Shown here: piece by piece, positions 26,899-35,815 of the stretch | Numbering within the stretch: the first letter of the stretch is position 1 | Layout: each line of letters starts with the position of its first letter | Assembly: GCF_032883915.1 (NCBI RefSeq) | Contig: NZ_CP120717.1 | Coordinates: 6,233,501-6,297,500 of the forward strand | DNA length: 64,000 bases | Direction: 5' to 3' | From: Endozoicomonas sp. 8E | GTDB lineage: Bacteria > Pseudomonadota > Gammaproteobacteria > Pseudomonadales > Endozoicomonadaceae | Position numbers and translations under genes: made by a program | Notes under the pieces: generated by a model | Told to the model about the DNA's origin: nothing | Seen by the model: only the letters and a program-made list of their open reading frames with translations | Databases searched by the model: none

Positions 26899-28833
26899 AT
26901 TATTAAACACTCTCTCATTGCGATACCGCTGTTGCTGTTACTGTCAGTCATCTGTCAAGCAAAACCGTTGACAAGTTGCTTCATTGTCGAGCATGAACGG
27001 GATGTCGGCCCCCTAAACCGGAGCTTTTCTGTAAAACTTGAGCTGAATACATTGTCAGGCAACCCGTCAGATGTTAGCGACCCAGATGACTATACGGAAT
27101 CAGCTGTGCCGCCTGATGAAAGACGACACAAACCTGTCAATGCCAGGGTAAAATCAACCATCATCGAGTCGGGTTCCTGGCAGTGGCTTTACGCCACTCA
27201 TCTGCTGCTTGCCTTCGAACTGATCATGACCACCAAAGCCCACCCTCTTGGCTCGAGCCTCTATTCGTGGTTACCTGATGGGGGGCTTGTTGCTTTCGGT
27301 TGGCTTTTAAAAAACTACTGGAGCCCCGGTACACAGCTGTTTAGCCTGCCTGAATTACAGGCGGCATCTATGTTGACACGGGGAGATCAGCCGTTTGCTG
27401 CGATTACTACAATGTATGGCTCTGCACAGAACGAAAATCAATGCCAGTCATCAGAATCATCCAACCAGCAAAACCCACGAGTCACCACCCAACCTGGATA
27501 CTCTTTTATCAGTCCTCTTTATTCTGATTCTGGCGGCAGTAACAGAGACCCTCAACAAGACCGACATACTCTGAGTTTAAATTGTTTCGTTTATCCCTGT
27601 CATGGTGTCTGCAGACTTCGGCCATCACCCGATAATGCATATTCAATGAATGCATGGGCAACAACTACTGAGTATACCGGGCCACTCATTTATTGCGAGC
27701 CAATGCTCGGGCATTTTGTTGCCATCAATTCAATGAGTGCAGGGGAAGCAACTACTGAGCATACCGGGCCACCCATTTATTACGGGCCAATGCTCAGGCA
27801 TCTGGCTGCCACCCATTCAATGAGTACGGGTGCAACAACTACCGAGCATGTCAGGCCACTCATTTATTACGAGCCAATGTTCAGGTATCTCCTTGCCACC
27901 AATGACGATTTGGTTATAGCTGATCGGTTTACCAATCTGGATGGTCGTAGTCCCCCGGAAGACACCAGAATTTCCTTTAGGCACCCCCATTTCACGTTCC
28001 CAACGGGGACTTCAGAAACACAACAAACAATGACAGGATCATCCCGATTGAGTCAAAGCACACCTCACCTTTCCCGGACACTTACAGTACAAGCCACAAA
28101 CCAAAGCGAACAACGAAAATGTGGCGTAACAGTGGTCAGGAATGGCCAACAAAGGCCATGCGGGAAAGCCTGCAAGAATATTCGAACCCTGTCATATCAC
28201 ATTAGAAGAAACCACAGCGGGCAACAAACCTGTAAAGCAACTATGGGCGGGAAGGATGGTCAGGAACAACTATGTGGAAAGGTCTGCAAAAATATCAAAG
28301 CCCTATCGGATCACAAAAGAATCGTCCACAGCGAGAAAAAAACCTGTGACGTAACATTAGTCGGGGAAGATGGTCAGCCGCGGCCATGCGGGTTGCTTTG
28401 CAAGAATGCTCAATCTCTGTCGTCTCATATAAGCAGATACCACAGCGGGCAAAAAACCTGTGACGTGACCGTGGTCGGGGAGAATGGTCAGCCGCGGCCA
28501 TGCGGAAAGATCTGCAGGAATGCTGGAAGTCTGGCGGCCCACAAAAGCGGACAGCACACTGGGCGTAGGATATGCGGCGTGATCATGATCGGTGAGGATG
28601 GTCAGCAGAGGCCATGCGGGACACTCTGTAAAAGTTCTGGAGCTCTGTCAGCTCACAAAACAAAAGTCCACAGCGGGCAAAAAACCTGTCGCGTGACCGT
28701 GGTCGGGGAGGATGGCCAGCGGCAACCATGTGGGACAGTTTGCAAGAATTCTCAAGCCATGTCGAATCACAGAAGAACACATCGAAAACGCAAGCCTGTT
28801 GATTTGGATAAGGATGGTGACCCCAGCCCTTAG
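26899..28833 (+). CDS. Zinc-finger-array protein, paralogue 13 (end of array)
   Basis: 644 residues from ATT at 26899, preceded by AAGGGTGG, a stronger Shine-Dalgarno than elsewhere. The TCTATCCTT arm is missing, so this copy has an ATT start without the hairpin. Signal peptide KHSLIAIPLLLLLSVICQA/KPL. The linker holds a unit of about 30 residues three times (SMNAWATTTEYTGPLIY, SMSAGEATTEHTGPPIY, SMSTGATTTEHVRPLIY). Six finger units; the first lacks one residue in the Cys-Cys gap. Tail HRKRKPVDLDKDGDPSP. It converges with the signalling operon 36 bases downstream. Confidence 0.82.
   Translation: MIKHSLIAIPLLLLLSVICQAKPLTSCFIVEHERDVGPLNRSFSVKLELNTLSGNPSDVSDPDDYTESAVPPDERRHKPVNARVKSTIIESGSWQWLYATHLLLAFELIMTTKAHPLGSSLYSWLPDGGLVAFGWLLKNYWSPGTQLFSLPELQAASMLTRGDQPFAAITTMYGSAQNENQCQSSESSNQQNPRVTTQPGYSFISPLYSDSGGSNRDPQQDRHTLSLNCFVYPCHGVCRLRPSPDNAYSMNAWATTTEYTGPLIYCEPMLGHFVAINSMSAGEATTEHTGPPIYYGPMLRHLAATHSMSTGATTTEHVRPLIYYEPMFRYLLATNDDLVIADRFTNLDGRSPPEDTRISFRHPHFTFPTGTSETQQTMTGSSRLSQSTPHLSRTLTVQATNQSEQRKCGVTVVRNGQQRPCGKACKNIRTLSYHIRRNHSGQQTCKATMGGKDGQEQLCGKVCKNIKALSDHKRIVHSEKKTCDVTLVGEDGQPRPCGLLCKNAQSLSSHISRYHSGQKTCDVTVVGENGQPRPCGKICRNAGSLAAHKSGQHTGRRICGVIMIGEDGQQRPCGTLCKSSGALSAHKTKVHSGQKTCRVTVVGEDGQRQPCGTVCKNSQAMSNHRRTHRKRKPVDLDKDGDPSP
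27630..27905 (+). repeat. Three imperfect 30-residue repeats in paralogue 13
   Basis: Three in-frame tandem copies of a unit of about 90 bp, each starting with TCAATGA and coding SM..ATTTE..(G/R)PLIYYEPM. No other copy here has this block three times. Confidence 0.65.
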
Positions 28834-28868
28834 GTCTTTAGAACCAGCTGGATCTGTTCAGGCGTCGT

Positions 28869-30233
28869 TTAGGTGCCCTGTTCTGCCTGTTCCCTCTCTT
28901 CACTGTCCAGCTCAGACGCCAGCCGATAATCATCACGCCCGCTTTTCTTGGCCACATACATGGCCTGATCGGCAGCCTTTAGCAAAGCTTCGGCGTCGGA
29001 GCCGGTATCTTCAGACGTTGCAATTCCGATGCTGGTGCCTACATGCCTGGCCTCGCCATCAAGATCATGGGGCTCACGGATTGTGATGAGAATTTTCTCT
29101 GCAATCAGTTTGGCATCCGAAGCTTCCGCCACATCATCCAGAATAATGGCAAATTCGTCCCCGCCCAGTCTTGCCACCAGATCACCTTCACGGACACACT
29201 CCAGCAACCTTTGCGAAACACTTTTCAGCAAAAGGTCACCCGCATCGTGTCCGAGGGTATCGTTGATTTCCTTGAAGTGATCCAGATCAAGATACATGAC
29301 AGCGGTGCTCTTATTCCGCCTTTGACTCCTGGCCAATGAAGTCCCCAGAAATTCCTTGAACAGTGTCCTGTTGGCCAGCCCTGTCAAACTGTCGTATTTC
29401 GCCATCAGCAACAGCTGATTTTCCAGTTTTTTACGCTCGGTGATGTCCTGAAATAATAGAACGCAACCCTGCACTTTCTGTCTTTCATTAACAATAGCCG
29501 CCATATTGTATTCAGCGGCAAAGCTGCTTCCGGAAAGCGTCCACAGTTGTCTCTCGGATGTTTGAAAGACGCCTCCACCGACCATAGTACTCTCACGTAT
29601 CTCAGACTCTTGCCACTTTTCCAGAGCTTCTTCCCCTTGAGCGTCGTAGATAAACTGACTGATGTGTTTTCCCAGCAGATTTTCTTCTGTTCCCTCAAGC
29701 ATGGCGCAGGCGGTTGGATTAATGAAGGAGATCCTGCCATCGGGATCAAGACCGGCAATTCCTTCACCGGCATTATCTAACAGCAGCTTGTTCTTGCGAC
29801 TGATCCAGCGAAGCTCCCTGGAGACCTGCTCAAGTTCAATCCGCTGTTCTTCCAACTGCAGAAATACCTTAACCTTACCCAACAGGATATCCGGATTGAT
29901 CGGTTTTGGCAGATAATCAACCGCACCCGCCTGATAACCTTTATTGATATAGGCCTGATCCTTGTTAATGGCGGTCACAAAAATGATAGGAATACTGGCT
30001 GTCTGCTTATTGCTGTGCAGCAAAGTTGCCGTCTCAAAACCATCCATGCCCGGCATCTGCACATCCAGAAGGATTACCGCAAAATGATGGTGAAGAACTT
30101 CTGACAAAGCCGCTTCACCAGAGTCCACTTTATGGATCTCGGCCCCCAACGGCTTTAGAAGCTTGTTCATGGCCAGCAGATTCTCAGGACGATCATCCAC
30201 GACCAGAATTTTAACTCTTGGCTTGTCATCCAT
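28869..30233 (-). CDS. Response regulator with PAS and GGDEF domains (diguanylate cyclase)
   Basis: 454 residues. An N-terminal receiver (KILVVDDRPENLLAM, phospho-acceptor in VILLDVQMPGMDG), a PAS domain (about 135-265), and a GGDEF domain with the intact motif RLGGDEFAIIL. An RXXD inhibitory site (REGD) sits five residues before GGDEF, so product inhibition by cyclic-di-GMP is likely. There is no EAL domain. It is the last gene of the - strand operon, 19 bases after the CheB-like gene, and is the likely output: phosphorylation by the hybrid kinase would control cyclic-di-GMP synthesis. Substrate and role follow from the family; the partner assignment is inference from the operon. Confidence 0.92.
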   Translation of the reverse strand: MDDKPRVKILVVDDRPENLLAMNKLLKPLGAEIHKVDSGEAALSEVLHHHFAVILLDVQMPGMDGFETATLLHSNKQTASIPIIFVTAINKDQAYINKGYQAGAVDYLPKPINPDILLGKVKVFLQLEEQRIELEQVSRELRWISRKNKLLLDNAGEGIAGLDPDGRISFINPTACAMLEGTEENLLGKHISQFIYDAQGEEALEKWQESEIRESTMVGGGVFQTSERQLWTLSGSSFAAEYNMAAIVNERQKVQGCVLLFQDITERKKLENQLLLMAKYDSLTGLANRTLFKEFLGTSLARSQRRNKSTAVMYLDLDHFKEINDTLGHDAGDLLLKSVSQRLLECVREGDLVARLGGDEFAIILDDVAEASDAKLIAEKILITIREPHDLDGEARHVGTSIGIATSEDTGSDAEALLKAADQAMYVAKKSGRDDYRLASELDSEEREQAEQGT

Positions 30234-30252
30234 GACAGCCCTCCTGACTCAG

Positions 30253-30828
30253 TCAAGTCTCAGGTTTGAAATTCTCGGCTTTTAAACAGATTGCAATATC
30301 ACCCAAGTCCAGCACATGGTCTACACAACCGGTTGCAATAGCTGACCTGGGCATGACCGGCATATCGGCTGTTTCCGGATTCTGGGCAATAGTTATTCCG
30401 CCGGCCTGTTTAACTGCCCTGATACCCTCTGCACCATCTCTATTGGCACCGGTTAATACGACACCCAGCACCTGTGCAGCAAAAGAATCGGCAGCGGATT
30501 GAAAGAGGACATCCACCGACGGTCTGGAATGACAGACGGGTTCATCCATGTTCAAACTCAAGGTTTCCCTGTCCTCAATCTGCAAGTGGTAACCACCGGG
30601 AGCCAGATAAACATGATTGTCGGTCATCTTCTGCTTGTCATAAGCAATACTGACGGCCAGTGGTGATGTTTTGCCCAGAACGTTTAATAAACCCTCTTCA
30701 TCACCTGATGCCAGGTGTTTAGTAACAACAATGGGGTAAGAAAAATGGCTTCCCAGCTCCCGGAGCAGGGATTCCAGTGCCGCAAGCCCTCCGGCAGAGG
30801 CTCCGATCACCACAACCCCGTCGCTCAT
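30253..30828 (-). CDS. Stand-alone CheB-type methylesterase domain protein
   Basis: 191 residues, only the catalytic domain; the receiver domain of chemotaxis CheB is missing. The Ser of IGASAGGL, the His of VVTKHL and the Asp of LTGANRDGAEG form the expected catalytic triad. CheB enzymes remove methyl groups from glutamate residues of receptors or deamidate glutamine. The start codon shares one base with the stop of the CheR-type gene, so the two are translationally coupled. No chemoreceptor, CheA or CheW lies nearby, so the target may be the hybrid kinase or an unlinked receptor. Confidence 0.9.
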   Translation of the reverse strand: MSDGVVVIGASAGGLAALESLLRELGSHFSYPIVVTKHLASGDEEGLLNVLGKTSPLAVSIAYDKQKMTDNHVYLAPGGYHLQIEDRETLSLNMDEPVCHSRPSVDVLFQSAADSFAAQVLGVVLTGANRDGAEGIRAVKQAGGITIAQNPETADMPVMPRSAIATGCVDHVLDLGDIAICLKAENFKPET

Positions 30829-31658
30829 CAGATACTCTTCCTGTAGATACGCTGGTCTCGATCCGTTACTTCCAGCTGATTACCGATGGAACTGAAGAGA
30901 ATATTTTCCCGTTTGCCAACACAGAGCACGCCTCTGGAACACAGGCTGTCAAACAGCAGTTGCAGTACCCGATCCTGAAGCTCCTGATTAAAATAAATGA
31001 GTACATTTCGACAGAGAATCAGGTTCATTTCTCCGAATACACCATCCGTCACCAGATTATGATTAGCAAAGGTAATATGCTCAGCCAGTCGTCCATTGAA
31101 CTTCACAGAGTCATATCCTCTGTGACAGTAATCTGATAACTCTTTCTTGCCCCCTGCCTTCTGGTAGTTCTCTTCATAGAGGGCCATCTCTTTTTCGGGA
31201 TAGATACCGGTTTTGGCATGACGCAATGCCTGATCGTTAAAGTCTGTGGCGTAGATCTGACTGCGCTCCAGCAGACCCTCTTCATCGAGGAGAATAGCCA
31301 TGGAGTATGCTTCCTGCCCACTGGCGCAGCCTGCATGCCAGACTTTGATAAACGGGTAGGTCTTCAGAATCGGGACTATGTTTTCCCTCAGAGACTTGAA
31401 GAAATCAGGGTTCCGGAACATCTCTGTCACGACCACTGACATATCTTTAACAAAAGCGGCGAAAGCAGATTCATCATGAAGAAACAGTGGAATCAAGTCA
31501 CTGATGTGCTGAACACCCGACATCTTCATGTGCCTTCTGACACGACGCATTAAGGATGCCCTGGCATAGCTGCCAAACTGATAACCATACTTTTCCTGAA
31601 CAGCGCTTAGCAGTAGTTTCAGTTCAAAATCCTGATCCGAATCCCCGGGTTCTGTCAT
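30828..31658 (-). CDS. CheR-type protein-glutamate methyltransferase
   Basis: 276 residues. The N-terminal helical domain (EKYGYQFGSYARASLMRRVR) and the SAM-binding domain (VWHAGCASGQEAYSMAILL, then LCRNVLIYF) are both present, matching CheR length. It methylates glutamate side chains using S-adenosylmethionine. Its ATG overlaps the kinase stop by four bases (ATGA) and its stop overlaps the next start. No C-terminal pentapeptide-binding domain is visible. Confidence 0.92.
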   Translation of the reverse strand: MTEPGDSDQDFELKLLLSAVQEKYGYQFGSYARASLMRRVRRHMKMSGVQHISDLIPLFLHDESAFAAFVKDMSVVVTEMFRNPDFFKSLRENIVPILKTYPFIKVWHAGCASGQEAYSMAILLDEEGLLERSQIYATDFNDQALRHAKTGIYPEKEMALYEENYQKAGGKKELSDYCHRGYDSVKFNGRLAEHITFANHNLVTDGVFGEMNLILCRNVLIYFNQELQDRVLQLLFDSLCSRGVLCVGKRENILFSSIGNQLEVTDRDQRIYRKSI

Positions 31659-34600
31659 TTAAATAACCAGACCTTCATCATTTCAGTCAGCTTGTCGATA
31701 TTCACTGGCTTGGTCATATAATCATTGGCTCCTGCTTCTATGCACTTTGCCTTATCATCGGACATGGCCTTGGCTGTCAGTGCAATGACTGGCATATTCT
31801 TAAGCCGGTCAATTTCACGCATTCTGGTCATGGCTTCATAGCCATCCATCACCGGCATCATGATGTCCATCAGCACCAGCTCAATACCGTCTTCTTCATC
31901 AAGTTTGTCGAGGGCATTTTGTCCATTGTCAGCAATGACCACTTCCAGCCCCAGCCCCTGCAAACCCTTGGACAATGCAAAGGTATTACGAAGATCATCA
32001 TCCACCAGCAGGATTTTATGACCTTTCAGCGACTTGTTATTCAGGGTCCCTGCTGCTGACTTCAATTCAGCGGGAGCCGACTTTTCAACAGAATGGATGA
32101 ACAGACTGACCTCATCCATCACCCTCTCAGAAGCGTAATCTCCCTTCATAACCAGAGCACGGGTATATTTCTGCAGCTCTTTCTGGTCTTCAGTCGTCAA
32201 CTCCTTATCAGTATGGATGACGATTGATGGCATATTGTCACCCATCTTTTCCTGAAGTTTCTGTAAAAACGCCAGACCACTGCTGTCGGGTAAATCAACA
32301 TCCATCACCAGACACTGCCACTGATTCTCTGACATCGACTTTTCGGCTTCTTCAGCGGATGAAGCCACGGCGATGTTCATCCCCTTTTCTGTCAGCATTT
32401 TCGCGAGGTGCGATCGACTCTCTGCATCACTGTCCAATAGCAGAGCATGTTGGATATCTTCTGACAGAGCCGTTTCAAGCGTGCTGAAAACCGTTTCCAG
32501 ATCATCTATAGACACCGGCTTGACCAGGTAACCAACCGCTCCCTGCCGGTCTGACTCGTCAGGATCACGACCTGACACGATATGGACCGGTATATCTTTT
32601 GTCACATCATCCTTCTGCAACTGCCTGAGTACCTCTTCACCATCCATATCTGGCAGGCCCAGATCAAGAATAATGGCTATTGGCTGCTCTTTGATCGCTG
32701 TCTGAATCCCCTCCTTACCACTGGCCTCCACTAGACATTGATAACCATGACTACCGGAAAGCTGTTTGACGATATCCGAAAAGTGCTCGTCATCTTCAAT
32801 GATCAGAATATTCTTGCCAGCCTCTGACGTCTTCTTTTTGGTCGGCATCTTTTCAGCTACAGGAGCCGGTTCAGCTTTAGCTTTTTTTTCAGCAGTAGCA
32901 GAGGCTATTTTTTGATAACCGTCACTGGTGGTGGATGAATGACTGTCAGCCATGACTTCTCCGCCATCGAGTGAGCAGACAGCATTATCAGGCAGATACA
33001 CCGTAAACGTTGTCCCTTCTCCTTCAACACTTTCTATGCCGATATAACCACCCAGCATAGAAGACAGCTCACGCGAGATAGCCAGACCCAACCCGGTTCC
33101 ACCGTACTTTCTGCTGGTGGAGCCATCCGCTTGCTGGAATGCTTCAAACACGGCGTCCTGCTTTTCTTTAGGGATCCCTATCCCGGTATCCCTGACCGCA
33201 AAACCAACATAGGTTTCATTACCATGGTCTGTCTTGCGGATTGAGTTAAAGACCCGAATATAGACACCACCCTTTTCCGTAAACTTGAAGGCATTAGACA
33301 GGAAGTTTTTGAGAACCTGCATAACCCTCTGGCTATCGGACAAAATCACCCTGGTCGTGCCCGGATCAATATCCACAGCAAAATCCAGTCCCTTGTTGTC
33401 AGCCAGAGGTTTGAACAGAGTCCGCATACTGGAGCACAACTCTTCGATATCCATGTCCTCAAGATTGATACTCATCTTCCCGGCTTCAACCTTGGATAAA
33501 TCGAGAATGTCGTTGATTAGATCCAGAAGTTCCTTACCACCGCTATAGATCACCTGGGCGGATTCAATCTGGTCTTCGTTCAGGTTACCTTCGTCATTAT
33601 CTGCGAGCATCTGCGCCAGAAGGAGCAATGAGTTGAGAGGCGTGCGTAATTCATGGGACATATTGGCCAGGAACTCAGACTTGTATTTACTGGCCTGTTC
33701 CAACTCTTTTGCCTTGTCTTCCAGGGTTTTTCTTGAAAGCTCAATATCCAGGTTTTTCCGTTCAATCTCGGCTTTCTGTTGTTGCAGCAGCTCGGTTTTC
33801 TCCTCCAGCTCGGCGTTAGACTTCTGCATTTCCTCACTCTGGGCTTTCAGCTCTTCCTGAGACTCTTCCAGCACTCTGGCGCGGCTTTCCAGCTCATCAT
33901 TCACTGAGCGCAACTCTTCCTGTTGCTCTTTCATGGCTTCCGATTGCCGTGTGGTCTTTTCGAGCAGCTGATTGACACGAGTACGATACTGGGCAGAGTT
34001 AATACCAATAGCGACACTTTCCAGGGCATCTTCCAGAAAGCCTCTCTGCTCACCCGTCAGCTCTCTGATAAGGGCAAACTCCAGCACACCCTTAACTTCT
34101 CCTTCATAGACAAGCGGTACGGTAATAATCACTTTCGGAGAAGTACTGCCCAATCCCGATTCAATTTTGATGTAATCTTCTGGGATGCTGGTCAGTTCAA
34201 TGGCCTGCTTCTCCATAGCCGCCTGCCCCACCAGACCTTCCCCAATCTCGAAACTGTTTTTGCTTTGCTGGCGTTTTTTCCAGGCGTAGGATGCCATCAG
34301 CTGCAATCGCTTCTCATCATTCATGACATACATGGCACCCGTCTGCATATCAAGATAGCGGGCAAGGTAGGAAACGATGTTTTTACAGACCTCTGATAAC
34401 TCCTGCTCTCCCCTCATACAGTTATTCAAGCCTGCCTGACCTTCCTGCTGCCAGCTTTTGCGATCGTTATCACTGATGACATTTCTCAACTTCTCTGTCA
34501 TCTCAGAAAAGCTGCGACTCAGGTCACTGATTTCATTGTGACCACTGAGCACAGCACCCTGAGCGTAATCTCCCGACGCAACCCGGTTGACCCAGGCCGT

Positions 34601-35815
34601 GATGCTTCTGATGGGTCTGACCAACCTCCGGGTAATAACCAGTGCAATCAAAATAACAACCAAGGCTGTTATGGCTGTGATATAGATCAGGCGGTTTCTG
34701 AACTGAACTACTGAGGCGAAAGCATCCTCTTGGCTCACTTCAGAGATCAGAGCCATAGGCGTGCCGGCTACCTCAATGGCATAAAAAGTTCCCAGAACCC
34801 TCTCTCCATACACATTGGTGTAGCTCTTGATATGAAAATTTTGATCGACCTTATGACTGTCGGAGGCTTCTGAATGAAGATCAAGCTCTCCGCCAAAAAG
34901 TTCATTCAACTCTGCACCGCTATCAATACCGTGACTTTCATCGTCCATGTCATGGTCATGGATTTCATGGAATACCCCTTCGGCATCAATATGAGCAACC
35001 CAGTCTTGCGTCAGGATATTATCTGCTTTCAATATCATGGACTGGCTTGAATCCAAATCTGTACCGTAGCGAATGTAGCCATCCTCGCCAATGAGATAAG
35101 ATTTCAGTGCATCACTAAACTGGTTTTCACTCTCAAAAATGTTTTGAACATTATGGGCCAGAATCTGGACCGCCAGAAAGCCGATTGCTTTCTCTCCCTC
35201 GTCCACCAGCGGCAGAATAAAGAAACTGACTTTCTGATCTCCGATGGGTGGATACGCAGTCACATCAGCATATTTGGGCACCAAATCTTCAAGGCTCTCA
35301 CGGGCAGCTTTTGCAAATGAGGTATTGGCAAGGGTCCCATTGAAAATGTTCTGGCCCAGATCGTCGTAGGCATTCACGGTGAAGAGAATATTGCCTTCCG
35401 TATCCCCCAGAATCAGGTCGGAGTAATCGTAGTAACGTAAAAAGTCTACAAACTCACTGGAGTACTGAGTCAGAATCTGGTTGTAACTGTCGGAATTAAT
35501 GAACGTTTCCGTTGATTTTCTGAGATCCTTATGACCCTTGATCAGATGCAACAGGAACTCCCGGGCCACCCCGGCCTTGATAAACAGGTTGGTCACTACT
35601 GAGTCAAAATAATCATTAATTTGCTGGCTCAATAACTGGTTGACGGTACTCAACTGCTCATAGCGAGTCTGAACTATGGTTTGCTTCCCCTCGCGGTATT
35701 CGTTGAAACCGATCACCGTAATGGGTCCGAGCGAGAGAATCATGAACCAGGCAAAGAGTATTACCGACAGACCATGCCTGAATTTTCTTTCAGTTGATTG
35801 TTGTGCATCCTGCAT
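31655..35815 (-). CDS. Hybrid sensor histidine kinase with HAMP, GAF and three receivers
   Basis: 1386 residues and first gene of its operon. Order: transmembrane helix (about 18-38), periplasmic sensor region (about 40-370), second helix (about 375-395), HAMP, GAF (about 470-610), long coiled coil (about 620-715), HisKA with FLANMSHELRTPLNS, HATPase (NAFKFT, DTGIGIP, GGTGLGLAIS), then three receivers. Receivers 1 and 3 have the usual Asp (IILDLGLPDMDG; VLMDIMMPVMDG). Receiver 2 keeps VMDVDLPDSSG but has lost most of the N-terminal acidic pair (LLLDSDAES). The periplasmic part has a His/Asp-rich stretch (HEIHDHDMDDESHGIDSG) that could bind a metal ion; this is inference. The signal is unknown. 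Confidence 0.93.
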   Translation of the reverse strand: MQDAQQSTERKFRHGLSVILFAWFMILSLGPITVIGFNEYREGKQTIVQTRYEQLSTVNQLLSQQINDYFDSVVTNLFIKAGVAREFLLHLIKGHKDLRKSTETFINSDSYNQILTQYSSEFVDFLRYYDYSDLILGDTEGNILFTVNAYDDLGQNIFNGTLANTSFAKAARESLEDLVPKYADVTAYPPIGDQKVSFFILPLVDEGEKAIGFLAVQILAHNVQNIFESENQFSDALKSYLIGEDGYIRYGTDLDSSQSMILKADNILTQDWVAHIDAEGVFHEIHDHDMDDESHGIDSGAELNELFGGELDLHSEASDSHKVDQNFHIKSYTNVYGERVLGTFYAIEVAGTPMALISEVSQEDAFASVVQFRNRLIYITAITALVVILIALVITRRLVRPIRSITAWVNRVASGDYAQGAVLSGHNEISDLSRSFSEMTEKLRNVISDNDRKSWQQEGQAGLNNCMRGEQELSEVCKNIVSYLARYLDMQTGAMYVMNDEKRLQLMASYAWKKRQQSKNSFEIGEGLVGQAAMEKQAIELTSIPEDYIKIESGLGSTSPKVIITVPLVYEGEVKGVLEFALIRELTGEQRGFLEDALESVAIGINSAQYRTRVNQLLEKTTRQSEAMKEQQEELRSVNDELESRARVLEESQEELKAQSEEMQKSNAELEEKTELLQQQKAEIERKNLDIELSRKTLEDKAKELEQASKYKSEFLANMSHELRTPLNSLLLLAQMLADNDEGNLNEDQIESAQVIYSGGKELLDLINDILDLSKVEAGKMSINLEDMDIEELCSSMRTLFKPLADNKGLDFAVDIDPGTTRVILSDSQRVMQVLKNFLSNAFKFTEKGGVYIRVFNSIRKTDHGNETYVGFAVRDTGIGIPKEKQDAVFEAFQQADGSTSRKYGGTGLGLAISRELSSMLGGYIGIESVEGEGTTFTVYLPDNAVCSLDGGEVMADSHSSTTSDGYQKIASATAEKKAKAEPAPVAEKMPTKKKTSEAGKNILIIEDDEHFSDIVKQLSGSHGYQCLVEASGKEGIQTAIKEQPIAIILDLGLPDMDGEEVLRQLQKDDVTKDIPVHIVSGRDPDESDRQGAVGYLVKPVSIDDLETVFSTLETALSEDIQHALLLDSDAESRSHLAKMLTEKGMNIAVASSAEEAEKSMSENQWQCLVMDVDLPDSSGLAFLQKLQEKMGDNMPSIVIHTDKELTTEDQKELQKYTRALVMKGDYASERVMDEVSLFIHSVEKSAPAELKSAAGTLNNKSLKGHKILLVDDDLRNTFALSKGLQGLGLEVVIADNGQNALDKLDEEDGIELVLMDIMMPVMDGYEAMTRMREIDRLKNMPVIALTAKAMSDDKAKCIEAGANDYMTKPVNIDKLTEMMKVWLFK

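Noticed and set aside
28869..31658. A chemotaxis gene cluster
   Set aside because: There is no cheA, cheW, cheY or methyl-accepting receptor; only the methylation enzymes accompany a hybrid kinase.
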